Assembly (NCBI GenBank): GCA_024281825.1
Contig: JAMWZY010000001.1
Span: 310,001 to 374,000 of the forward strand
Reading direction: 5' to 3'
From: Nitrosomonas sp.
GTDB taxonomy: Bacteria; Pseudomonadota; Gammaproteobacteria; Burkholderiales; Nitrosomonadaceae
DNA length: 64,000 nt
Shown here: one piece after another, positions 25,756-34,993 of the stretch
How positions within the stretch are numbered: the stretch's first letter is position 1
How the letters are laid out: each line of letters opens with the position of its first letter
Translations under genes and position numbers: made by a program
Notes under the pieces: generated by a model
What the model was told of the DNA's origin: nothing
Databases searched by the model: none
Seen by the model: only the letters and a program-made list of their open reading frames with translations

Positions 25756-27504
25756 TTAATTCTTTTGATTCTGGGTTGTTTGGTCATCGTTTTGTTGTTT
25801 TTCTGCTAAAGCTTGTCTTGCTTGCTGTTGCTTGGTAAGTTCTTCAATGACTTGTTTGGTTGGGCCAAACATTTTCGCCATACCGTCTTGAAGCAGCAGC
25901 AATTTAGTGGTGACTCCTATGATGCTGGTACGATGAGTAATCAAAACGATGGTCTTGCCGCGCTTACGCAAGTCAATTAATGCGTTTAACAATGCTTGCT
26001 CACCTACTTCATCCAAATTGGAGTTGGGCTCATCCAGTACAATCAATGAAGGGTCATCATACATTGCGCGTGCTAATCCAATGCGTTGTTTTTGTCCTCC
26101 AGAAAGCCCAGAACCGCCTTCACCTAGCATCGTATCATAGCCATCTGGCATGTTTAGGATCATTTCATGAACGCCGGCGCGTTGTGCGGCTAAAATAACT
26201 TTATCCGCATTGATTTCACCAAAACGAGCAATATTTTCAGATACGGTTCCAGCGAATAACTCGATATCTTGGGGCAGATATCCAATATAAGGGCCTAGCT
26301 CATCCTTGTTCCATAAATAGACATCTGCGCCATCGAGTCTGATTTTTCCAGAGGCGGCAGGCCAAACACCCACCAATAAACGCGCTAAGGTTGATTTTCC
26401 TGACCCACTAGGACCAATTACGCCCAATACCTCACCGGCATCCAAGGCAAAAGACAGTGATTTGATGACAGGTACTTTACTATTCGGTGGGATCGCAGTC
26501 GCACTTTCAACTGCAATAACACCCCGGGGCTTGGGTAATGGCATGCCTGCTTCACGTGCAGGATTTTGCTCGAATAATTTGCTCAAGCGTTCATAGGCAC
26601 TGCGGGCGCTGCCAATTTGTTTCCAAGTGCTAATCAGTAGTTGCACAGGTGCGATGGCTCGACCTAATAAAATTGATCCAGCAATCATCATGCCCGGTGT
26701 AATTTCGTTTTCTAGTACTAATAGCGCACCAAATCCAAGCATCAGCGACTGCAGTGCTACCGTGAATGACTTTGACAGAGCGGTAACTATCCCGGCTTTT
26801 TCACTGGCTTCTGCTTGTAGATTTAAAAAGCGACTGTGTAATTTAAACCAGCGTGCTTGGATATTCGGCAACATGCCCATTGCCTCAATCACTTCCGCAT
26901 TGCGTAGATTGTTGGATGCAATGTTTGAAGATGCGATCGACATGGTATTGGCGTCAGCCAATGGTTTATGCGATATCTTTTCGTTAATGTAGGCTAGAGT
27001 GATGAGTATGATCGTGCCGCATAGTGCGAAAATGCCTAAAGCAGGATGAAATACAAAAATGACAAATAAATAAATCGGAAACCAAGGTGCGTCGAATAAC
27101 GCAAATAAAGCATTGCCAGTAAGGAATTGGCGCAGACTGGTTAAATCTTTTAAAGCTTGTCCGGCATTGCTATCGCCCATTTTCAAGCTTTGTTCGAAAG
27201 CTGCGTTGTACACGCGTTTATTGAGTTTCATGTCGAGTTGCGCGCCAACTCGTATCAAAACAAAACTGCGCACAAACTCCAGAGCTCCCATAAAGACATA
27301 AGCGCCAAGCATAATGAGCGTTAGCATCAATAAGGTCATCTCATTGCGGCTAGTCAATACACTGTCATAGAGCTGCAACATATAAATCGCCGGCATGAGC
27401 ATGAGCACATTGATTACAGCACTGAAAACACCAATGTTACGGAATGTCTTCTTAAAGCTCGCGAGTACTTGTGCTATTTCGTTTTGGGGTATTTTAAATT
27501 TCAT
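25756..27504 (-). CDS. Type I secretion ABC transporter (permease-ATPase), PrtD/RsaD type
   Basis: The 582-residue protein fuses an ABC transmembrane domain (first helices NIGVFSAVINVLMLMPAIYMLQLYDSVL and MLTLIMLGAYVFMGALEFV) to an ATPase with Walker A GPSGSGKST (about 368), signature LSGGQKQRIGLARAMYD and Walker B SLIVLDEPNSNLD. There is no N-terminal C39 peptidase or C39-like domain, so it belongs with the PrtD/AprD/RsaD transporters of RTX proteases and S-layer proteins, not with the HlyB or bacteriocin types. It is first in the three-gene operon and lies 140 bases downstream of the glycan cluster on the same strand. Confidence 0.95.
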   Translation of the reverse strand: MKFKIPQNEIAQVLASFKKTFRNIGVFSAVINVLMLMPAIYMLQLYDSVLTSRNEMTLLMLTLIMLGAYVFMGALEFVRSFVLIRVGAQLDMKLNKRVYNAAFEQSLKMGDSNAGQALKDLTSLRQFLTGNALFALFDAPWFPIYLFVIFVFHPALGIFALCGTIILITLAYINEKISHKPLADANTMSIASSNIASNNLRNAEVIEAMGMLPNIQARWFKLHSRFLNLQAEASEKAGIVTALSKSFTVALQSLMLGFGALLVLENEITPGMMIAGSILLGRAIAPVQLLISTWKQIGSARSAYERLSKLFEQNPAREAGMPLPKPRGVIAVESATAIPPNSKVPVIKSLSFALDAGEVLGVIGPSGSGKSTLARLLVGVWPAASGKIRLDGADVYLWNKDELGPYIGYLPQDIELFAGTVSENIARFGEINADKVILAAQRAGVHEMILNMPDGYDTMLGEGGSGLSGGQKQRIGLARAMYDDPSLIVLDEPNSNLDEVGEQALLNALIDLRKRGKTIVLITHRTSIIGVTTKLLLLQDGMAKMFGPTKQVIEELTKQQQARQALAEKQQNDDQTTQNQKN

Positions 27505-27644
27505 TGATCAGTTAATATCAAAAATAGAAATTTTCGAAGCCTAATAAATGACCATTATCAGCAAACATTGCTGCACTGATACTTATCCAATTGAAAGATG
27601 AAAGTATGCAGTCTGTAGGAATTGGCGGTCATTATAGTGCTTGT

Positions 27645-28535
27645 TTATAGATTCTGACTAGGTAAATCCTTCATTTCCAACATAAATGGTTTCGGCGAAA
27701 AGTGTAAATCACATTTTGCCTCTGAATGATCAAATACCAGATCCTCATTCATTCTCGTTGCCATGGATGCATTCCAATGCTGAAAGCGCGGCAAGCGCTT
27801 TAACAGCCCTGTCGCGATATGAAAAATCCAAAGCGGCAAGCTGATAATTCTGGGCGTATAGTTTAGTGCGTGAAATATTCGTTCGACCATTTGACGATAG
27901 CTCAACGTTTCATCTCCCCTTATATTATAAGTGAGATTACTCAAATTACGCCTCCATAGTGCTAAAAAACATGCTTTGGCGACATCATCACTATGTATAG
28001 GTTGCCTTAGGCCACTTGCCTTGCCCAATATGGGGAAAAAACCATAGCGATGAATAAAACGCATGATTTCTGCAACATTTTTGTCTTGCCCATAACCGTA
28101 TATTAATGTCGGACGTAATATGATCCATTCTATTTCATGCAAATTTGCCCACGATTCTAATAATGCTTCACTGTTAGCGAGTTTCTGTGCGACTGCCTGC
28201 TCATTCAAGTCAGAAGAATTTTGTTTAGTGAAGCGACTGGTAGAAGATAATACGATCATTCTCTGAGGTTTGAATGTTAATAAAAAATCAAAATACCCCG
28301 GTAATATCCAGATAGGGGCAGCGCATATCCAAAAAAGAATTTTGTTTTTAGCGTGATTTGTTTCTTTTTGTGTTGTTGGTGGAAGTTGTTGCCAAGAGAC
28401 ATAGGGTTGATTTTGATTTGTTAGTAATTGGCGAGAAAAGGCAGTGATGTGATGTTTTTGTGCTATTCCTTGCTGTATTAAGCATTGGCCTACTAAACTG
28501 GTGGCACCTATGATTCCGATTGATTGAATTGTCAT
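27645..28535 (-). CDS. NAD-dependent epimerase/dehydratase family protein
   Basis: The product, about 296 residues, is an extended short-chain dehydrogenase with a Rossmann start MTIQSIGIIGATSLVGQCLI. A catalytic-type YxxxK is not clear; the middle has IVLSSTSRFTKQNSSDLNEQ, and then comes WIILRPTLIYGYGQDKNV, the usual RP-T-IYG motif of sugar-nucleotide epimerases. The open frame extends 91 codons upstream inside the neighbouring glycosyltransferase gene, but the ATG at 28535 overlaps that gene's TGA as ATGA, which is the likely coupled start. It may modify a sugar nucleotide or lipid-linked sugar for the surface glycan. It is the last gene of the glycan cluster. Confidence 0.8.
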   Translation of the reverse strand: MTIQSIGIIGATSLVGQCLIQQGIAQKHHITAFSRQLLTNQNQPYVSWQQLPPTTQKETNHAKNKILFWICAAPIWILPGYFDFLLTFKPQRMIVLSSTSRFTKQNSSDLNEQAVAQKLANSEALLESWANLHEIEWIILRPTLIYGYGQDKNVAEIMRFIHRYGFFPILGKASGLRQPIHSDDVAKACFLALWRRNLSNLTYNIRGDETLSYRQMVERIFHALNYTPRIISLPLWIFHIATGLLKRLPRFQHWNASMATRMNEDLVFDHSEAKCDLHFSPKPFMLEMKDLPSQNL

Positions 28536-29428
28536 GTCCGCGATTTTATGCGTTTGCAGCATTGTTTGACTGTGTGAAAAATCACTGACATACCAAAGCG
28601 AAACCATACGGCGAAGGCGATCAAACCCATCAAAATACCTGCATGCTGATGGCGGAAGAATTTTTGATAAAAATGCAACATGCCTTTGTGCTTGTGCCAA
28701 GCAACAAAAAACGGCCGCGCATGACTGCAAACGCCTTGAAAATGCTTTACCGGAGCATCGGGGACAAAAACAATTTTCCAATGTTTTTGCTGGAAGCGCA
28801 TACACCAATCCAAATCTTCACAATGTAAAAAGTAACTTTCGTCCCAATGGCCAACATCATCGATGGCGTCGCGTCGTACTAACATCAAGGCGCCTGAAAT
28901 CGCTTCCACCTCAATTGGTTTGTTAGGTAAAGGTTGTTTGTTGAGGTGAAAATCAAAAAACAATTTCGGCCAAAATTTTGCTAAATGATGCAATCCAAAT
29001 GCACGAACGAAAGCACGCCAGGGGGTAGGAATGGCCCTGCGCCCACCTCCCTGTTCAGTGCCATCCGGATTCGTCAAGAAGCCACCCACCATACCAATGC
29101 TCGCATCGGATGACATGACTTCCATCATACGATTTAGCGAGTTTCCACCCAGTACGCAATCCGGATTGAGAAAAAGAATATAAGGCTGCGTGGATGCAGA
29201 TAAGCCAGTATTGCAGCCAGCAGCGAAACCAGTATTGCTATTGAGGCGAATAATTTGAAGATGTTTTTCGTTAGGAAATCGAGCTTCAAGCTCCAGCAAA
29301 CTTGAATCGCATGAAGCATTATCGACGACGATGACTTGTTGTACTTGACTGAGTGTGGTCAAAACACAGTTTGTCAAAAATGCGCCGGCATTGTAATTAA
29401 CGATGATAGCGGATATGGGGGCTGGCAT
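28532..29428 (-). CDS. Family 2 glycosyltransferase (rhamnosyltransferase-like)
   Basis: The 298-residue enzyme has a GT-A fold start (ISAIIVNYNAGAFLTNCV), VVDNASCDSS, GFAAGCNTGL and LFLNPDCVL in the DxD position, then VEAISGALMLVRRDAIDDVGHWDESYFLHCEDLDWCMR, the acceptor-side motif of WbbL-type rhamnosyltransferases. The C-terminal 40 residues contain a hydrophobic helix (GILMGLIAFAVWFRFGMSVIF) that may bind the membrane. It should add one sugar during assembly of a surface polysaccharide. Its stop overlaps the start of the epimerase-like gene by four bases. Confidence 0.88.
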   Translation of the reverse strand: MPAPISAIIVNYNAGAFLTNCVLTTLSQVQQVIVVDNASCDSSLLELEARFPNEKHLQIIRLNSNTGFAAGCNTGLSASTQPYILFLNPDCVLGGNSLNRMMEVMSSDASIGMVGGFLTNPDGTEQGGGRRAIPTPWRAFVRAFGLHHLAKFWPKLFFDFHLNKQPLPNKPIEVEAISGALMLVRRDAIDDVGHWDESYFLHCEDLDWCMRFQQKHWKIVFVPDAPVKHFQGVCSHARPFFVAWHKHKGMLHFYQKFFRHQHAGILMGLIAFAVWFRFGMSVIFHTVKQCCKRIKSRT

Positions 29429-29469
29429 TTCTACAGGAAGTTCATGGGTGTATTTTACTGATCAAAGCG

Positions 29470-30441
29470 TTACTCGGATTCTGGTTTTTTGTTGGATTTT
29501 ATTGAGCGTTGAGTAGCTGGGAATTTTCCTTTTATGTTACGTACTCCGTGCCAGAAACCAATAACCATCATTTGGAAGTTCAGGAAGCGTGGTTGGATTA
29601 ATAACGAAAAGACACCAAATTTTAATAGTAACCGATAGGCATCACAAAACGACCAGGTGAGTGGCACATACTTCCTTTTGTAAAGCAAAATGGCATTGCG
29701 AATTAAATAATAATTACGCAGTGGGCTATGTACTGGAATAATGCGATTTTTTTTTGGCAAGGAAACAACGCGATCTCCGAGCGAATGATGCATTTTTGCC
29801 GAACAGATACCAAAGCACAGATATTTCATGCTGTGCGCTCTAAGGCACCACTCTACATCGACATAGTCGATAAACAAATCAGTATCCATTAAGCCAATTA
29901 CCTCCATTGCTGAAAGCTGGATCAGCATACCGGAGGTAATCAAGAAATCTGCCTGATGAAGCTCATTTGCTCCATTTTTGCATCCGATTTGAGTGGATCT
30001 TAATCCTGCAAAACGAATAAAAGGCGCCGGCTCAGTGTGGCGTAAGTCATGATATTGCGGACCTACTGCGGCAATTCGTTCTCCTCGTCGCAATAATTCC
30101 GCTTCACCCAGCAATAATTGTTCAACCATATTGGGAAACGGAATACTGTCTTGATCGAACAGTATGACATGGGTAAATCCATGGCTTTTTGCCCAACGAA
30201 TGCCGTGATTGTGACCTTCTGCAACGCCTACATTTTCAGAAAGAGCCAGGGAAGTTACATTTTTATGTGGGTATTCGTTGATCCAAGTAACACAATTTGT
30301 AGCAGAATTATTGTCAACAATGACGGCCATCGCTACTTGTTGGGTTAATGTGGATAAAAGACGCTCAAGCATAGTGAGGTCGGGATGATAAGTGACAATG
30401 ATGGCACAGACTGATGCAGTCGCCGAGGAATTATAGGTCAT
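29470..30441 (-). CDS. Family 2 glycosyltransferase (dTDP-rhamnosyltransferase-like)
   Basis: This 323-residue GT2 enzyme has VCAIIVTYHPDLTMLERLL, VAMAVIVDNNSATN, NVGVAEGHNHGIRWA, VILFDQDSIP (nucleotide/metal-binding D-Q-D) and FLITSGMLIQLSAMEVIGLMDTDLFIDYVDVEWCLRA. The pattern is that of RfbF/RgpF-type rhamnosyltransferases of O-antigen clusters. The last 60 residues are basic with hydrophobic stretches and probably bind the membrane surface. It lies 41 bases upstream of the next GT2 gene on the same strand. Confidence 0.88.
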   Translation of the reverse strand: MTYNSSATASVCAIIVTYHPDLTMLERLLSTLTQQVAMAVIVDNNSATNCVTWINEYPHKNVTSLALSENVGVAEGHNHGIRWAKSHGFTHVILFDQDSIPFPNMVEQLLLGEAELLRRGERIAAVGPQYHDLRHTEPAPFIRFAGLRSTQIGCKNGANELHQADFLITSGMLIQLSAMEVIGLMDTDLFIDYVDVEWCLRAHSMKYLCFGICSAKMHHSLGDRVVSLPKKNRIIPVHSPLRNYYLIRNAILLYKRKYVPLTWSFCDAYRLLLKFGVFSLLIQPRFLNFQMMVIGFWHGVRNIKGKFPATQRSIKSNKKPESE

Positions 30442-30539
30442 TCAGAGTGCTGTGCTTATTGTGCCAAATAGGGGATGGGTATATTAATATATTTTAAGGG
30501 TGACTTACGGTGATTCTGAAAGAAACTATCGTTAGCGTA

Positions 30540-33110
30540 TCACGAATGCAAGGGCGCGGTTTTGGTATGGATAACGATGTCACCTAGCAGAGCGTTCAAT
30601 TCAGCGGCTTGTTCCGAGAAGTAGCGTAGGTTTTCTGGGTACGGGTTTTGGTAATTCGTTAAATACCCAGGGTTATGCAATAAACGTACAATAGCGGTGC
30701 GAAAAGCATCGATATCCTTCATGGCTATAATCTCGCCGTTCTTGCCGTTAATTAAATCTTCAATGGGGCCACCGCAATCTGTCGCAATGACCCATACATT
30801 GCGTGAAATTGCTTCACGTACCGTCAATCCAAAGCTTTCTTTCCACTGCGAAGGGAAAAGCAATACATCAATATCTTTGAAAAAATGATCGATTTCATTT
30901 TGCTCAAAAGGTGGCACTATTTCTAGTTTGCCGTTAAGTTGCCATGAGTCCGTTTTCATCTTTGAAGCACCCAATTTGCTTTCGATATCGACCAGGCGCA
31001 AAGTGTAATTTTGTTCAGCAATACCTGAAAATACCTCGCGTAGGTAGAAATAGCCTTTATGGGTTGCTCTGCCACCCAAGAAAGCAAAGGTTATATGATC
31101 ATGATTCTTTTGGGGTTGCCTATGAATTGCAGGGAGTATGCCATTTTTATTGACGCGGATGTGATCGGGGGAAATGCCGCTCTGAATATAAAGGTTACGC
31201 TGAAATTCACTAGGGGCAAGTAATAAAGCCGCATTTTCCATAATTTGCCAGAGTTGATGAAAGCGGTGATGCGTAAAAGCAGAGTCGGGAGTGCAAGTAT
31301 TGCATACCGCAAGATCGACTCCTTGCTGAGCACAATAGGTGCCATCTGCACGTACCATAAATTGTCGTTCGCACAGCCACCAAGCGTCATGCAATGTAAT
31401 GACATAGGGTATGCCAGAACGGCGACAAGCATCAGCAAGCGTGGCACTTAAAATCTGGATGGAATGAAAATGTACGATATCAGGACGAACTGCATGCAGT
31501 GTTTCCTCGAAACGCGCCGCCATATCCGGATTGTCATAATCAGCGGTACGTTCCAAATTGGCAGGTAAGCCGATGGCGATGACCGGAATATTTTTCCATT
31601 CATATCTCGCAGTATCGTAGGCTGATAAATCGGGATGCCAACAACCAGTAAAAACACAAACTTCGGTATTGTCCATTGCAGCCAATTCTACGGCCAATTG
31701 TTCTGTGACAATCGTGGCACCACCAAAGCTCATAGGGGCGAATAAAAGATTGACTATCATTACGCGTAGCTTTTTTTCTTGTTTCGGTGGGAGAGCACAA
31801 GATAGAACAGGTTGTAGTTGTTGTTGCGCGATAATAGCGGGTGAGTAGCGCTGCAGTACATTTTGTCTCGCAGTTGTCCCGATACGATGGCGCAAGCCTG
31901 GATCTGCAATTAATTGCGATAGCGCTTTGAACCATTCTTCCGGTGTGTTAGCTAGAAAGCCATTTTCGCCATTGCGAACCACATCCCGAAAAGCCGCTGC
32001 CGGAGAACATACTGAAGGTACACTAAAGAGCGAGGCTTCAAGAAACTTGATGTTACTCTTGGCATCATTGAACACTGATTCTTCCAGTGGTGCCAAATTA
32101 ATCGAGAAGCGTGCGAGTGATAAATAATAATCATCAGGCTCCAAGAATGGAACGCGTACGATGCGGTTTGCATGGGACGAAAAATCATCAGGTAATTGTA
32201 AGTGTCCGTAAATCGCCAACCGCACGTTGGGGTAGGTATCTAAAATTTGCAATAATGCAGGAGCGGCAATCATGAAATCAGCATCGTGTGTTCGTGTGCC
32301 ACTACCGTAGCCTATGACGATTTCTTTACTGGATGGCGGGTATTTGCTTGCGGCCAATTCAAGTAAATGAGAGTCTAGGCAATTTTCTAATGTAAATACT
32401 TGGCCACGGCACAGTGGTTGCATTTTTGCAGCGATTGCAGCGGTACTTGCGATAGCGTGATCCGTTAGTTGCAGCATTTCCCGGTACATTGAAGCGCCAT
32501 CCATGAGGATGGCAAATTCGTGTTTCGGCAATTTCTGAACATTTGCGTTACGCTGATATTCTTCTAAATCAAACACTAGATCATCAATATCAAATAACGA
32601 AACAAGTCCGATGCGCTGTGTCTCGGCGACTAGTTTTTTAACTTCGGGTGTGGCAGGCGTGCGATAGAAAATCACCATGCCATGTGTTTGTAGTGCATTG
32701 CGGCAAGCTAAGTAATCGGTCCAAGGCAGTACGGTGCTTTCATAACCCAGCAGTGAAAACAGTTCCACTTTCTGCATGACTCGATATTTTTTACACTGCA
32801 GCAACGATAGCTCTGCGATGATTAATATACGGTTGCCTAATGTTCTGTGAGATGAAGCACCAAGTGCCGATTTCCATGGGTTACTGGTTGCTGATGTAGA
32901 CGTTGCATCACTTGCGTGTGACTGTTGGTTAAAAGGGAGTTTTCGCGTGCGGATGATGCGTATGCAATGAAACAACCCCCAAAGTGATAGATTGATGATA
33001 CGAGCAGCAGACGAGGAAGGTGTTTGTAATTGATTGACTAATGACCGCATGACAACAGGATTGTAGTGCTGCGCTTGACGCAGCTTGGTAACGAAAAGGC
33101 GGAGATTCAT
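30540..33110 (-). CDS. Large glycosyltransferase with two GT4-like domains
   Basis: The 856-residue protein contains two GT-B units. The first (about 90-425) has LVSLFDIDDLVFDLEE, IVIGYGSGTRTHDADF and NDAKSNIKFLEASLFSVPSV. The second (about 448-850) has the Gly-rich acceptor loop SFGGATIVTEQLAVEL, PDIVHFHSIQILS, PYVITLHDAWWLCERQ, FAFLGGRATHKGYF and the donor-binding LLFPSQWKESFGLTVREAI. The second domain includes a Cys-rich insert (CAQQGVDLAVCNTC) that may bind zinc, as in some WcaL/PimB-like enzymes. Two transfer activities in one chain suggest stepwise addition to a growing glycan. Its start overlaps the stop of the upstream gene as ATGA. Confidence 0.88.
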   Translation of the reverse strand: MNLRLFVTKLRQAQHYNPVVMRSLVNQLQTPSSSAARIINLSLWGLFHCIRIIRTRKLPFNQQSHASDATSTSATSNPWKSALGASSHRTLGNRILIIAELSLLQCKKYRVMQKVELFSLLGYESTVLPWTDYLACRNALQTHGMVIFYRTPATPEVKKLVAETQRIGLVSLFDIDDLVFDLEEYQRNANVQKLPKHEFAILMDGASMYREMLQLTDHAIASTAAIAAKMQPLCRGQVFTLENCLDSHLLELAASKYPPSSKEIVIGYGSGTRTHDADFMIAAPALLQILDTYPNVRLAIYGHLQLPDDFSSHANRIVRVPFLEPDDYYLSLARFSINLAPLEESVFNDAKSNIKFLEASLFSVPSVCSPAAAFRDVVRNGENGFLANTPEEWFKALSQLIADPGLRHRIGTTARQNVLQRYSPAIIAQQQLQPVLSCALPPKQEKKLRVMIVNLLFAPMSFGGATIVTEQLAVELAAMDNTEVCVFTGCWHPDLSAYDTARYEWKNIPVIAIGLPANLERTADYDNPDMAARFEETLHAVRPDIVHFHSIQILSATLADACRRSGIPYVITLHDAWWLCERQFMVRADGTYCAQQGVDLAVCNTCTPDSAFTHHRFHQLWQIMENAALLLAPSEFQRNLYIQSGISPDHIRVNKNGILPAIHRQPQKNHDHITFAFLGGRATHKGYFYLREVFSGIAEQNYTLRLVDIESKLGASKMKTDSWQLNGKLEIVPPFEQNEIDHFFKDIDVLLFPSQWKESFGLTVREAISRNVWVIATDCGGPIEDLINGKNGEIIAMKDIDAFRTAIVRLLHNPGYLTNYQNPYPENLRYFSEQAAELNALLGDIVIHTKTAPLHS

Positions 33111-34870
33111 GAACGGGTTAATAAGTTTCTTATGATCAGATTAATGTTGCGTAAAGGAGCGGTAATACGCCATGAGCGTGAAGTGCTCATGAGATTGAGT
33201 TGATTCTGACTATGAGTGAGTTGTAGTTGAGTGTCGGTGAGTTGTTGTTCGAAACGAGTCAGCTTTGTTTGCATATCCGTTAATTTTGTCTGTGTATCCA
33301 TTAAGTGTGCCTGGTTGTTCGATAGTTGCAAGTGCAGGCTGGATAGTTCTGCTTTGGTGTTGCTCAACTCTTGCTCTAGTCCGGGTAGAGTAATGTGTCG
33401 ATGCCAGTAAGTATTCATCAATTTGGATAAGTGTTCGATCGGCCAGTGATTGCGCCATTTTTCATAGATACGCGCATAAGCAGTTCCGGAAAATACTTTT
33501 TGTTGATGCACGTTTGAGCTTTGGTGTATCCGGTAATAGCCGCTGACACCTGGAGTGAAGAAAAAATCACTCAGCAAACTGAGTTGTAACCAAAAATCCC
33601 AATCTTCGTAGTAATCGAGTGTTTCATCCATCATACAGCCACATTCAATTACCGCTCGGCTAAATAATACTGCATGGATAGGTAAGAAGTTTGAGGCCAT
33701 GAGTAACTCGTGATGAAATGGCTGCTCAAAGGTGTGGGTGGCGACTTGTTTGATTTCATCTATGCAGGCAATGCCAGTGTATGCTACCAAGTAAGATGGG
33801 TGGTGGGTGAGTGCATCATTCAATTTTGCAATGTGGTTAGGTGCAAGCCAATCATCATCATCAAGAAACAACACATAATCACCATTTGCAGCCTTTAGGC
33901 CAACATTGCCTGCACGCGAACGATGTAAGGGGTGATTTTCTTCACCGATCATGTGTTGCGGAAAATTTCCGCACCATTCATCAACAGGCGGGTGTCCTGC
34001 GCCTTTCGCATTGACGATGATGACTTCAATTTTTGCGTAGGTTTGCAAAGCTACCGAATCGAGCGTGTCGGATAAAGTTGCGCGACCCATGCTGCGGATG
34101 ATGATGCTAATCAATGGCATATCCCGATCATCCAAAACCAAGCCCAGTTTCTTTTGGCGTGAATGCTCGGATTGATAAAGTTTCAACGGATCAAGCAGAA
34201 GTTCTTCGGTTGTAAGGCGTATGTAAGCTTCTGCGGCTGTTACTTGAGTTGGTAAGGTATAGGTGCGGTAACGATTAAGTGCTGCAATATGTAAATCATA
34301 CCGTTGCTTGGCATTTTGTGACACAAAGCATGCCATTGCGGCTGCCTTTCGTTCAGCCAGATCGCTGATATCCAATAATTGATTGGGGTGTAGCGGTACG
34401 CCCACTTCGTATAATGCAATTTGCACAGCGTTTCCGAGCCTTCGTATGGCTTCCATAACCGCCATGCCAATGACCCGATGATCTGGATGCATTTCGAAGA
34501 CGGATGGGGCATAAACTAAATCCGCTTGGTTGTTTTGAATTGTTTTTAGAATTTCTTGAACGAATTTTTCGTTGTAACCTACATTGCGGTCAGGATACTG
34601 CCAAAAAATTGGTGTGCCATAACCGAGTATGCTAGCAGCAGTAATGCTTTCCTGTTGTCGCTGCAAAATGTAGTCGGTAGATTCTTCTGTATCTAAACCA
34701 TACGCACCGTCAGAGACAATGATCACGGTAACAGGGATGCCCTGTTCTATGTGACGCATGATGGCGCCACCGCAGCCAAATACTTCATCGTCAGGATGTG
34801 GAGCAAAAACCAGAGCGCGTGTACAAGGAAAATGCGTGGTAGCTTGGTAGGGTATGAGTAAGGTTTCCAA
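33107..34870 (-). CDS. PIG-L deacetylase fused to GT2 glycosyltransferase with coiled-coil tail
   Basis: This 587-residue protein is a fusion. Residues 15-215 form a PIG-L/LmbE zinc deacetylase with APHPDDEVFG (23-31) and MHPDH (127-131), the zinc-binding motifs of N-acetylglucosamine deacetylases. Residues about 250-480 form a GT2 domain (PLISIIIRSMGRATLSDTLDS, then VLFLDDDDWLAPNH at 333-346). Residues about 490-560 are a coiled coil of repeating units (TQTKLTDMQTKLTRFEQQLTDTQ), and the end, SRSWRITAPLR, is a tail common in O-antigen chain enzymes. It probably deacetylates an N-acetyl sugar and adds a further residue. It overlaps the next gene by four bases (ATGA). Confidence 0.88.
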   Translation of the reverse strand: METLLIPYQATTHFPCTRALVFAPHPDDEVFGCGGAIMRHIEQGIPVTVIIVSDGAYGLDTEESTDYILQRQQESITAASILGYGTPIFWQYPDRNVGYNEKFVQEILKTIQNNQADLVYAPSVFEMHPDHRVIGMAVMEAIRRLGNAVQIALYEVGVPLHPNQLLDISDLAERKAAAMACFVSQNAKQRYDLHIAALNRYRTYTLPTQVTAAEAYIRLTTEELLLDPLKLYQSEHSRQKKLGLVLDDRDMPLISIIIRSMGRATLSDTLDSVALQTYAKIEVIIVNAKGAGHPPVDEWCGNFPQHMIGEENHPLHRSRAGNVGLKAANGDYVLFLDDDDWLAPNHIAKLNDALTHHPSYLVAYTGIACIDEIKQVATHTFEQPFHHELLMASNFLPIHAVLFSRAVIECGCMMDETLDYYEDWDFWLQLSLLSDFFFTPGVSGYYRIHQSSNVHQQKVFSGTAYARIYEKWRNHWPIEHLSKLMNTYWHRHITLPGLEQELSNTKAELSSLHLQLSNNQAHLMDTQTKLTDMQTKLTRFEQQLTDTQLQLTHSQNQLNLMSTSRSWRITAPLRNINLIIRNLLTRS

Positions 34871-34993
34871 AAATCTTAGTTAAGAACGCAAGTAAATGAC
34901 ATTGAAAATAAACAACTCAGTTTCGGCTTATGATTTTAACGTAAATAGTTTTTTGTGTTGATGATATCTGTTATGGATGTTGATGATTGATCA

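Noticed and set aside
27645-28808. 387-codon version of the epimerase-like gene
   Set aside because: The first 91 codons lie inside the upstream glycosyltransferase gene and are not family-like; the ATGA overlap at 28532-28535 gives the better start.
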